A stretch of 64,000 nucleotides of DNA, from contig CAIMKZ010000016.1 in assembly GCA_903842065.1 (NCBI GenBank), positions 19,253 through 83,252 of the forward strand. Reading direction: 5' to 3'. The notes below the pieces were generated by a model. That model saw nothing but the letters and a program-made list of their open reading frames with translations, was not told where the DNA came from and ran no database searches. The position numbers and the translations under genes are program-made. Source of the DNA: an uncultured Acidobacteriaceae bacterium (GTDB lineage: Bacteria > Acidobacteriota > Terriglobia > Terriglobales > Acidobacteriaceae). Numbering within the stretch: position 1 is the stretch's first letter; each line of letters begins with the position of its first letter. Below are positions 1 through 7,530 of the stretch, piece after piece.

Positions 1-468
1 CTCTGCCGGATGTTGTGCAACCGAATCGCAGCGGATATGAAGGTGCCCGGCAAACAGGTGAGCCGCGATGCCTTCCAGAAGCTCGTCAATTATCCCTTTC
101 CGGGCAATGTCCGCGAGCTTGCAAACCTGCTGGAACGTGCGCTGATTCTTGGACAGCACCCTGAACTGCAGCCTGAGGACTTTCCGCTTCATCCAGGGCT
201 ACTTGCTCCCACTGCCTTCCGAACACAGTTGACCATCGAGCAACTCGCTGCACAACTTCCTGAGGAGTTGGATCTTCGCGACACGCTCGCGCAACTGGAA
301 AGACGTGTGATCGCGCGAACTATTGACGCCGCAGGCGGCGTTCAGGCAGAAGCCGCAAGACGACTCGGCATGTCACGGAGCGATCTCGGCTACAAGGTGA
401 ACAAGCATTCCATAGAGTGGCCCGTGCCTCGCCAAGGTCTCATAGTGGCCGATAAAAATGCAATCTGA
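1..468 (+). CDS. sigma-54-dependent Fis-family transcriptional activator, C-terminal part (5' end outside window)
   Basis: The reading frame is open from the first base of the window, so only the last ~155 residues are present. The segment carries the end of the AAA+ sigma-54 interaction domain, recognised by the FPGNVREL motif and the following ANLLERALIL helix. After a linker of ~70 residues comes a Fis-type helix-turn-helix (AARRLGMSRSDLGYKVNKH). The family remodels RNA polymerase-sigma54 closed complexes using ATP and binds upstream enhancers. The receiver or sensor domain and the Walker motifs would lie to the left of the window, so the signal sensed is unknown. About 20 residues follow the HTH, a slightly longer tail than usual. 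Confidence 0.85.
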   Translation, partial: LCRMLCNRIAADMKVPGKQVSRDAFQKLVNYPFPGNVRELANLLERALILGQHPELQPEDFPLHPGLLAPTAFRTQLTIEQLAAQLPEELDLRDTLAQLERRVIARTIDAAGGVQAEAARRLGMSRSDLGYKVNKHSIEWPVPRQGLIVADKNAI

Positions 469-861
469 AGACGAAACGGATGATCTCAGTAATTAAGAGG
501 TGCAACCCTGTTCGGAAGATGCAGCTTGAAAACCGCACAGGATATTCCTGATCTGGCAAGAGCTAACAACAAGCCGGCATTATGCTTCATCGTTCCAGCT
601 ACAAGATCCTGTGGAGGCTCTGAGCGCGTCCCTTTACTACAAGACGTAAAGTGATTGGTAAATGAAGGCCAAGCGCTGAAATAAGTGTGAACGGTCCATG
701 TCATGCTACTGCAACCTTCGGTATTTGACAGACCATCCATGGAATATTCATAGGTATGTCAGAAATATAACGATAAACGCCGCAGGCGTCGGGAGCCCCC
801 TAGACCTGACCCCGGCAGCAGGGCACTAGGCTCCGGTCTCCATGCCGACATCAAGGTACGA
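469..861. other. intergenic stretch, no intact gene
   Basis: No convincing coding frame lies between the activator and the ceramidase-like remnant. The last ~30 bases (about 829-861) read in frame with the remnant as GSGLHADIKVR, so they may be the decayed 5' part of that gene. Nothing else was recognised. Confidence 0.4.
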
Positions 862-1835
862 ATGACCAAGAATCGCGATATCGCCCAACAGGTCGACGAT
901 TCGATCGTTGAGGCCGTGAAGAAAGCAAAGGAGTCGCTCGAACCGGCGCTTGTCGGCGTCCGCGCCGGTCATATGGATCTCAACGCGCAACGCTATGGGT
1001 TCGACGCGTCGAGAAATTCCTGGAGCACCGTCAACGAAGACGCCGTCTCCGACAAGACGTTTTGGGTGGTCAAAATCGCAAACCTGTCAGGCCAGCCTAT
1101 CGCCATTCTGATGGATTACTCCATGCACCCGATCATGGGTGGCAAGAATTCGCTGCTGACTGGCGATCTTTCTGGCGTTGCGGAAGGCTTTGTCGAGGAG
1201 CAATACAACGAGAAATTCAGCAACAACAAGACAGTCGCTTTGTGGATGACGGGCACTGGGGGCGATCAATCCCCGAAGCTGGCCAAATGGCATGAAGAAA
1301 TGAAGGACAGCGTCGCCAGCATCGCGCTGGGCTATAGGGTGATGGAGGCTGAAGGGCTGGTGCTCGGAGCAGAGGCGCTCCGGTTGTCAACTGAGATCAC
1401 CGACATGGCCGGAACGGTTCGTCTCGAGGCGAACCAGAGCTCATTCACCTGCGCTGTGCCGCCGAAAAAGGCCCAGACGCCGGGCGCGGGGCCGGGTGGC
1501 CCCGGTGGGCAGATGGGCAGCACCCTGCCAAACCCCATCAAGGTCCCAATACCCGAGCCGACCGAGAAAACAATTCGACTGAGCTTGATCATGATCAATC
1601 AGATCGCCATCACGGGACTCAACGCTGAGGTCTTTTCCGATCTCTATCTGAACCTGCGTAAAGCCTCTCCCGTATCGACACGATCATGGATTCCATGACC
1701 AACGGCCGCATGGGCTATCTGGCCGCAGACCAGGACTATGACACCTCATGCCGGGGTGAGGTGGTGCGAGGATGCGCCGAGAAGGGAATCGTCAGCGGCT
1801 TTGTGGGCATGATGAATCAACATCTGTTTCAGTAG
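862..1835 (+). pseudogene. neutral/alkaline ceramidase-like protein, broken (5' truncated and frameshifted)
   Basis: Residues such as VGVRAGHMDLNAQRYGFD, FWVVKIANLSGQPIAI, MDYSMHPIMGG and MTGTGGDQSP resemble the acidobacterial neutral/alkaline ceramidase-like family, usually secreted proteins of over 450 residues. Here the signal peptide and the N-terminal metal-binding part are missing. The first frame runs off into SPVSTRSWIP at about position 1674. The expected C-terminus (DTIMDSMTNGRMGYLAADQDYD, then GCAEKGIVSGFVGMMNQ) continues in another frame from 1677 to the stop at 1833-1835. The gene therefore has lost its start and carries at least one indel, so no functional product is expected. 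The family assignment is moderate; the frameshift is seen directly. Confidence 0.7.
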
Positions 1836-1997
1836 GACCACCGGCTATGCCGGGGATTTCTGTTTCGAGTGAGGGAGTATGAAGTGCTCAGGATTGCTTT
1901 CTCATTCCTGCTATCACGGAATTTTAGTGGCGTGCAAGACAAATTTTCCAGTCAAAACAGGGCTGGAACTCGTCTACAAAAACAAGGAGTCGGGACA

Positions 1998-3224
1998 ATG
2001 AAACTCGGATTCATCTACCTCGCATCAGCACTTCTATTCGGTTCAATGGCGCTGTCACAGGCAAACCCTGCTGCGTCGCCGCAGACCGCGCCGTCACAGG
2101 CTCCGGCCCGTGTTGCGCTTCCACCCTCGCCAGTCGTGCAGCCCGACGGTACCGTCACATTCCGCCTCCTCGCTCCGGGTGCCTCCAGTGTCAACGTCAA
2201 CGGTCAGCTTTATCCGTCATTGAAGAAGGGCCAGCAGGCCGGCATGCCTATGACCAAAGACGAGAGGGGCGTGTGGTCCATCACTATCGGTCCGCTGCCC
2301 GCTGAGTTCTACGACTACTACTACATCGTCGATGGAGTGCGCGCGCTCGACCCCGCAAACCAGCACGTCGCTTACGGCACAAACTGGTTTCTCGTCCCCG
2401 GTGGCGTCACGGCCAACTACCTCAACAACGACGTCCCGCACGGAACCGTGAGCCTGGTCTGGTATCCCTCACCCACGCTCGGTATGGCCCGCCGTCGCAT
2501 GACCGTCTACACGCCCCCGGGCTACGAAGACTCGACCGCACACTATCCGGTGCTCTATCTGCTGCACGGCGGCGGAGCCAGCGAGCACACATGGTGGGAG
2601 TCGGGGCGCACGCCCGAGGTTCTCGACAACCTCATCGCCCAGGGCAAGGCCCTGCCCATGATCGTGGTCTTTCCCAACGGCAATGAAACCCAGGCCATGA
2701 CCAACGCCGATGCCGATAACCCGGTCCCCAACGGTCCTCCTCAGGCCCAGCCGACGCAGCCCGGCCAGCCCGCTGCGCAGCGACAGCCCGGACCGCTGCA
2801 GACCACCTCCATGAAATTCCCTGACAGCCTCGTCAACGACATCATTCCGTACATCGACAAGCACTACCGCACCAACGCCAACCGCGACAATCGCGCCATC
2901 ATCGGCCTGTCGCTCGGTGCCAGCCAGACCATCCTCACCGCCTTCCATCACCTCGATACCTTCGCCTGGGTGGGTCTGTTCAGCGGCGACATGCCGCAGA
3001 TTCCAGGCGCCACCCCCGACCTCGGCGGCAAGCTCCACACCTTCTACTGGGCCAGCCCCAACGAGCCCGGATCCGATGCCATGATCGCCGGCAAAAAGAT
3101 CCTCGATCAGGCCGGCATCAAGTACATCGTGGACTCGCGCCCCTTGTACAGCAGCGAGTTCTGGCGCTCGGGCCAAGTAGGGTACTTCTCTCAACTCTTC
3201 AAACCGGACCAATCGCCCAAGTAG
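1998..3224 (+). CDS. secreted esterase with N-terminal E-set/CBM48-like domain (feruloyl-esterase D-like alpha/beta hydrolase)
   Basis: 408 residues from the ATG at 1998, chosen because AAGGAG lies nine bases upstream and the protein then begins with a signal peptide (MKLGFIYLASALLFGSMALSQA). Residues ~45-150 form an Ig-like/CBM48-type domain (FRLLAPGASSVNVNG, ending YDYYYIVDGVRALDP), as in XynZ/Fae-type esterases. The catalytic domain follows, with YLLHGGG, FPNGNE and the nucleophile elbow GLSLGAS (Ser305). A Pro/Gln-rich insertion sits before the elbow. The family (PF00756) hydrolyses ester bonds in plant cell-wall phenolics or acylated sugars in the periplasm or outside the cell. It stands 48 bp before a tannase-like gene on the same strand, suggesting joint use on plant polyphenols. 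Confidence 0.85.
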   Translation: MKLGFIYLASALLFGSMALSQANPAASPQTAPSQAPARVALPPSPVVQPDGTVTFRLLAPGASSVNVNGQLYPSLKKGQQAGMPMTKDERGVWSITIGPLPAEFYDYYYIVDGVRALDPANQHVAYGTNWFLVPGGVTANYLNNDVPHGTVSLVWYPSPTLGMARRRMTVYTPPGYEDSTAHYPVLYLLHGGGASEHTWWESGRTPEVLDNLIAQGKALPMIVVFPNGNETQAMTNADADNPVPNGPPQAQPTQPGQPAAQRQPGPLQTTSMKFPDSLVNDIIPYIDKHYRTNANRDNRAIIGLSLGASQTILTAFHHLDTFAWVGLFSGDMPQIPGATPDLGGKLHTFYWASPNEPGSDAMIAGKKILDQAGIKYIVDSRPLYSSEFWRSGQVGYFSQLFKPDQSPK

Positions 3225-3272
3225 CCCCGGCGGGGCAAGTTGTCTTTCTGAACGCGGAACAAGGAGAATGCA

Positions 3273-5030
3273 ATGAAACCATCCCGTCTTCATCATGTCG
3301 CGGTCAAGCCGCCTCATTTGTCACTGCAAAGGTTCAAGTACGCAGTCGCTCTCACAATGTTCGCGCTGCTGCTCGGTACCTGCGCTTACAGCCAGACCCT
3401 CAAACCTGCCGTCTCCTGCGAGAGCCTCGCTAAGCTCGATATGCCGGAGGTGACGATCACCATGGCTGTGCCAGTTGCGGCGGGCCAGTTCCATGGCGGG
3501 CCCGTAGCCGATAGCCAGCTTGCTCCCCTGACTCCGAATGGCGCAGCGGCGCACCCGTTCCCCAGTCCAGACAATAGCCCCAACCCAGCCTTCTGCCGGG
3601 TGGCGGCCACGTTGAAGCCCAGCGGAGACTCCAACATCAAGATGGAGATCTGGCTGCCGCTGACCAATTGGAACGGCAAGTTTATGGGCGCGGGCAACTT
3701 TGGATGGGCCGGAGACATCCGGTACGACGGCCTGATGATGGGCGTAAGGAATGGATACGCCGTTGCCAGCAACGATACTGGCCATGATAAGTCCAGCGGA
3801 CAGACGGCAGAGTTTGCGGTCGGCCATCCCGAAAAGGTGATCGATTATGGCTGGCGCGCCAACCACGCCATGACGCTCGATTCCAAGGCCATTATCAAGT
3901 CCTTTTACGGAGCAGGGCCGAAACATTCCTACTGGGTAGGCTGCTCGCTGGGCGGCGAGCAGGGGATGATGGAAGTCGAGCGCTTCCCGCTTGACTACGA
4001 CGGCGCTCTCATTGGACAGCCACCGTGGCCGCTTCCCAATATGAACGCCGGTCAGATCTGGCCGACACTGCTCGAGAGAGAAAATCCAGGCGGCACATTA
4101 ACGGCCAAGAAGACAGCACTGGTTCAGGATGCGATCAAGAATCAGTGCGCCACCCCGGTCGATCTTAAACTCGGCTACATCAATGATCCCGATGGCTGTC
4201 ACTTCGACCCGAACACACTGCTGTGCAAGGGCGCTGACGCCGACGACTGCCTCACCGCGGCCCAGGTCGATAGGATGACGAAGCTGCATAACGGGCTGAT
4301 AAACACCCGCACCGGCGAACACATCACGCTGGCTCCGGAAGGCTGGGGGACCGGCCCAAGCCTGTCCTCGATGACCGGTTTCGGCGGCGTTTCAGCCCCC
4401 GGCCCCGGTGGTCCCGGCGGCGCTGGTCCCGGTGGCCCCGGACCTGGTGGACCCAACGGTGGCCCTAGCGGTGCTACTCCTGCCGGTGCGCGTCCCGCTG
4501 GAGGAGGTGGCCTAGGTGCTTCCGCCGGCCAACCAATGGGAGTGGCCCTGGCACTCTACAAGTACCTAGTCTTCCAGGATCCGAACTGGGATTGGAAGAC
4601 GCTGGATTTTGACAGAGACGAGCCCCTCGCCGAGAAGGTTCTCAGCACCGTCTTCACGGTCGAGAATCCCAACTTGAAGGACTTCTTCGATCACGGCGGC
4701 AAGCTGCTGCTCTATGAGGACACTCCGGAAACCCTCAAGTTCTACAAGGATGTGCTGAAAACTTTAGGTCCCGAGGCGAACAACTCCATTCGCGTATTCA
4801 ATATGCCGGGGATGGCTCACTGCTCGGGCGGCGCCGGCTGTGATACCTTCGACAAGCTTGGCGTCATCGACAAGTGGGTTTCCGGAGGACCGGCCCCGGA
4901 ACGCATCGTTGCCGTGAAGTCAACCGACAGCAAGGTCACCCACCCCATCTGCGCCTATCCAAAGGTGGCTAAGTACAAAGGTACGGGCGACCTGTCCGAT
5001 GCCGACAGCTTCGTCTGCGCGAATCGGTGA
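3273..5030 (+). CDS. tannase/feruloyl esterase family protein
   Basis: 585 residues with AAGGAG upstream of the ATG and an N-terminal membrane/signal segment ending near AYSQT. The family (PF07519) hydrolyses galloyl or feruloyl esters and is marked by a CS-D-HC arrangement in which a disulfide links residues beside the catalytic Ser and His. Here Cys224-Ser225 lie in GCSLGGEQG, and His516-Cys517 lie in GMAHCSGGAG. A Gly/Pro-rich low-complexity insert occupies roughly residues 370-415. The usual HGWxDP motif that supplies the catalytic Asp is absent: KLLLY runs straight into EDTPETLKFY, as if about nine codons were deleted. Activity is therefore uncertain. It is probably co-transcribed with the esterase upstream. 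Confidence 0.85.
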   Translation: MKPSRLHHVAVKPPHLSLQRFKYAVALTMFALLLGTCAYSQTLKPAVSCESLAKLDMPEVTITMAVPVAAGQFHGGPVADSQLAPLTPNGAAAHPFPSPDNSPNPAFCRVAATLKPSGDSNIKMEIWLPLTNWNGKFMGAGNFGWAGDIRYDGLMMGVRNGYAVASNDTGHDKSSGQTAEFAVGHPEKVIDYGWRANHAMTLDSKAIIKSFYGAGPKHSYWVGCSLGGEQGMMEVERFPLDYDGALIGQPPWPLPNMNAGQIWPTLLERENPGGTLTAKKTALVQDAIKNQCATPVDLKLGYINDPDGCHFDPNTLLCKGADADDCLTAAQVDRMTKLHNGLINTRTGEHITLAPEGWGTGPSLSSMTGFGGVSAPGPGGPGGAGPGGPGPGGPNGGPSGATPAGARPAGGGGLGASAGQPMGVALALYKYLVFQDPNWDWKTLDFDRDEPLAEKVLSTVFTVENPNLKDFFDHGGKLLLYEDTPETLKFYKDVLKTLGPEANNSIRVFNMPGMAHCSGGAGCDTFDKLGVIDKWVSGGPAPERIVAVKSTDSKVTHPICAYPKVAKYKGTGDLSDADSFVCANR

Positions 5031-5055
5031 GATCGGTGGGTCTGGAGACAAATAA

Positions 5056-5086
5056 CAGACCATGCACCTTTTTGGTGCATGGTCTG
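5056..5086 (+). terminator. strong hairpin downstream of the tannase-like gene
   Basis: A perfect 13-bp inverted repeat (CAGACCATGCACC / GGTGCATGGTCTG) surrounds a five-T loop, starting 26 bp after the stop at 5030. There is no U-run after it, so it may act as a bidirectional or RNA-stabilising hairpin. Confidence 0.65.
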
Positions 5087-6487
5087 ATACCCGAACGAAC
5101 TGCCGCGCTAACCGACTTGATGCAGTGCTCTCTCAGAGCTTCCTGACTGCATTTTCTGCTGGCTGAACGGCGCCTACGAAGGCAGCTGCGAAAATCTTCT
5201 GCCATCACTCCATAACCCAGGCTGTGCACCCGGTACAACTCCAAGACCACCGTGGTTAGGTGCTCGTAGCACGGCTGATCGTGCACTTCCCGCTCATCGC
5301 TAGCTACAATTGCGTGCGTTGACTCGCCGCACTAAGAACAAAGCATCAAATTATTGTCCCGGTTACGTAGACACGCAGTTTCAATCTCTTGCCAAACTCA
5401 TCAATCTCATGCCTGTAGACCTTGAAGATGGCCTCTGCTGTAAGCGACCTGGCGATCTCGCACTTAACAACTAATATTTCGGAGCCCACCGGATCACCGC
5501 GATTCAGGGTTTCTACCCCGGGAACCACTGGGCTGTAGCGCTATCGAAGAAGGGTTCTGCAATAGCTTCGAGTCAACCCACGGCATCCCCGAATGCATGA
5601 AAGAACTCGACCACTCTGCGGTCGCCGAAAATCACCACCTTCGCTGCCGCCCGCGAACTGTCGACCTCCACTCGCAGAAGAAACGAGGCTATTCAGGCCC
5701 TATGGATGCATTCGCTGTTTGAGTAAACTATCTGCGACACGAGAAGGATGCAGCTGGAGCAATGATCAATTCTGATCAGACATTAGAGATCTGTTCGCCT
5801 GAAACTAACCTCATCGTGCTCTTCGGGCGATTGAAGTCATTTGTTGTACGTACGCAGGTCAAAAACTTATCCAGAGTCGGTACGAAACAGTCTATGGTGA
5901 CGCTGTTCGATGAGGTCAACTGAAAGAAATACGCGAGTACATTGTTCATTTGAGACCGTCCTCTGTATATGTGCTCTTCTCTCGAATCCTGGGTCATAGT
6001 GCCGCACACAAGAAACCGTCGATGCAGAACAGCAAAGAAGTGTTTCTGCCGGATACGATTCACTTGCGGTTGAAGAAGTTGCCGGCACGCTGGCAGGGAT
6101 GACATCAGAGCGCGCGCATGTACTGCATTCGAACCATTGCATGCGTATCTACCGTGCGAAATATCGAAGCTTTCATGGGACAGTAAACGCAGATATGTTA
6201 GTCGAAGTAATGCTCCTGATAAACGAACGAGCACCGAGACTACAAGTCTCAAAGGCAAATCGATTAGGCAATGCTACAGCGCATGTTACTTTTTGCTCCG
6301 GGGCTTCAAATCGCGCGATCGATTGCAAACAAGCATCTCTTCGTCATATGGCTGGAGTGGGGTTGTCCACTTCTGTCAGAGTAGCGCCAGAAACCAGCAC
6401 CAGTCACCCGATCGATCCTCATTGTTTCCGAAACTGCAGCAGCAGAGACGGAAGGGGTCGGTTGGCGGTAAGAGTAGAGGTAATACC
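5087..6487. other. 1.4-kb region without a recognisable gene
   Basis: Both strands hold only short, atypical frames. A 60-codon minus-strand frame at 5346-5528 (ending in KVYRHEIDEFGKRLKLRVYV) could be the remnant of a gene, but has no recognisable family and no intact surroundings. Base composition is lower in GC than in the flanking genes, which fits non-coding or decayed DNA. The promoter of the Gln-rich gene at 6488 should lie at its right end. Confidence 0.4.
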
Positions 6488-7291
6488 ATGAAGCAAGTTA
6501 CGAGATTAGTCGCAATATCGGCATTGGCCGTGTTTACCGTGGCCAGTTGCCTGGGCTATGCACAGAAGCCACAAGAGAACGAAAACAAGAAACAAGACAA
6601 AACGAATCAGCCTGGTGCTCAGGCACAGCCGCAGCAGCAGCGGCGACAGGAGCAGAACAGGCAGCAGCAGAATGCGGTTCAGCAGCAGCAGCGTCAGCAG
6701 GAGCAGAACCGGCAGCAGCAGAATGCAGCCCAGCAACAGCAGCGTCAGCAGGAGCAGAACCGGCAGCAGCAGAATGCAGCCCAGCAACAGCAGCGTCAGC
6801 AGGAGCAGAACCGGCAACAGCAGAATGCGGCTCAGCAGCAGCAACGGCAGCAGGAACTGAACAGGCAGCAGAGGCAGCAAGGTGTCCAGCAACAGATGCA
6901 ACGTTCGCAACAGCAGCGCCGCGAACAACAATTCCAGCAGCAGCGCGTCTGGCAGCAGCAGCGCGCCAGCAACTTCGACTCCGAGCGACGCAGCTGGCAG
7001 CAACGCGGCGGATACGACGGCTTTCGTATTCCTGACAGCTTCTTTCGATTCAGCTTTGGACGGACTCACTCGTTTCGGGTCTATAGCCAGCCCTTCATGT
7101 TAGAAGGTGGAAGTCCCCGTTTCCAATACAACGGCTATTGGTTCAGCATGATGGATCCATACCCTCAGTACTGGGGTTCCAACTGGTATCGTACGGACGA
7201 TGTTTACGTTGATTACCGAGATGACGGCTATTACCTGTTCAATCGTAGATATCCAGGACGCCCCGGCATTGCGATCAGCATCTCATTCTAA
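6488..7291 (+). CDS. secreted Gln-rich tandem-repeat protein, function unknown
   Basis: 267 residues from the ATG at 6488, where a signal peptide (MKQVTRLVAISALAVF to the GYAQ cleavage region) begins; a GAGG-like site sits just upstream. The frame is open further upstream but that extension looks non-coding. Residues ~45-150 are almost entirely Gln/Arg/Asn/Glu in a tandem repeat of 17 residues (unit QQQQRQQEQNRQQQNAA, 51 bp), with three near-identical copies and flanking degenerate ones. The C-terminal ~90 residues are Tyr/Phe/Trp-rich (FRVYSQPFMLEG, YWFSMMDPYPQYWGSNWY, YVDYRDDGYYLFNRRYPG) and look folded. The layout suggests a periplasmic or surface protein with an extended arm. No enzymatic motif is visible. 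Confidence 0.75.
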   Translation: MKQVTRLVAISALAVFTVASCLGYAQKPQENENKKQDKTNQPGAQAQPQQQRRQEQNRQQQNAVQQQQRQQEQNRQQQNAAQQQQRQQEQNRQQQNAAQQQQRQQEQNRQQQNAAQQQQRQQELNRQQRQQGVQQQMQRSQQQRREQQFQQQRVWQQQRASNFDSERRSWQQRGGYDGFRIPDSFFRFSFGRTHSFRVYSQPFMLEGGSPRFQYNGYWFSMMDPYPQYWGSNWYRTDDVYVDYRDDGYYLFNRRYPGRPGIAISISF

Positions 7292-7315
7292 AGTGGCTAG
7301 CAGTTAAGTACGCAG

Positions 7316-7363
7316 CCAGTCAGAGATATTCAACGGCTCTGCTGTTTGATGATCTCTGACTGG
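7316..7363 (+). terminator. inverted repeat after the Gln-rich gene
   Basis: A perfect 12-bp stem (CCAGTCAGAGAT / ATCTCTGACTGG) with a 24-base loop, 25 bp after the stop, followed by CGGTTTATT. It is probably the transcription terminator of the gene ending at 7291. Confidence 0.5.
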
Positions 7364-7530
7364 CGGTTTATTGTCTGTTGCAGTCTGGACCACCATCCTG
7401 TACTCCGGCGCCAGAGCCGCGACTGTGGGATTTGAGAGTAATGCAGCAGCCGATGTGACTGGTCGCACTGCATCCTGTTGGCGACCCCTTGCTGCATTAT
7501 GATGAACACAGGCAACTGGAGCGACAGCTG

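Noticed and set aside
2469..3317. Long minus-strand frame opposite the esterase gene
   Set aside because: Antisense shadow of a gene with clear signal peptide, fold motifs and ribosome site; its own sequence resembles no family.
6506..7069. Leu-rich minus-strand frame opposite the Gln-rich repeat
   Set aside because: CAG repeats read as CTG give poly-Leu on the complement; this is a composition artefact and not a membrane protein.
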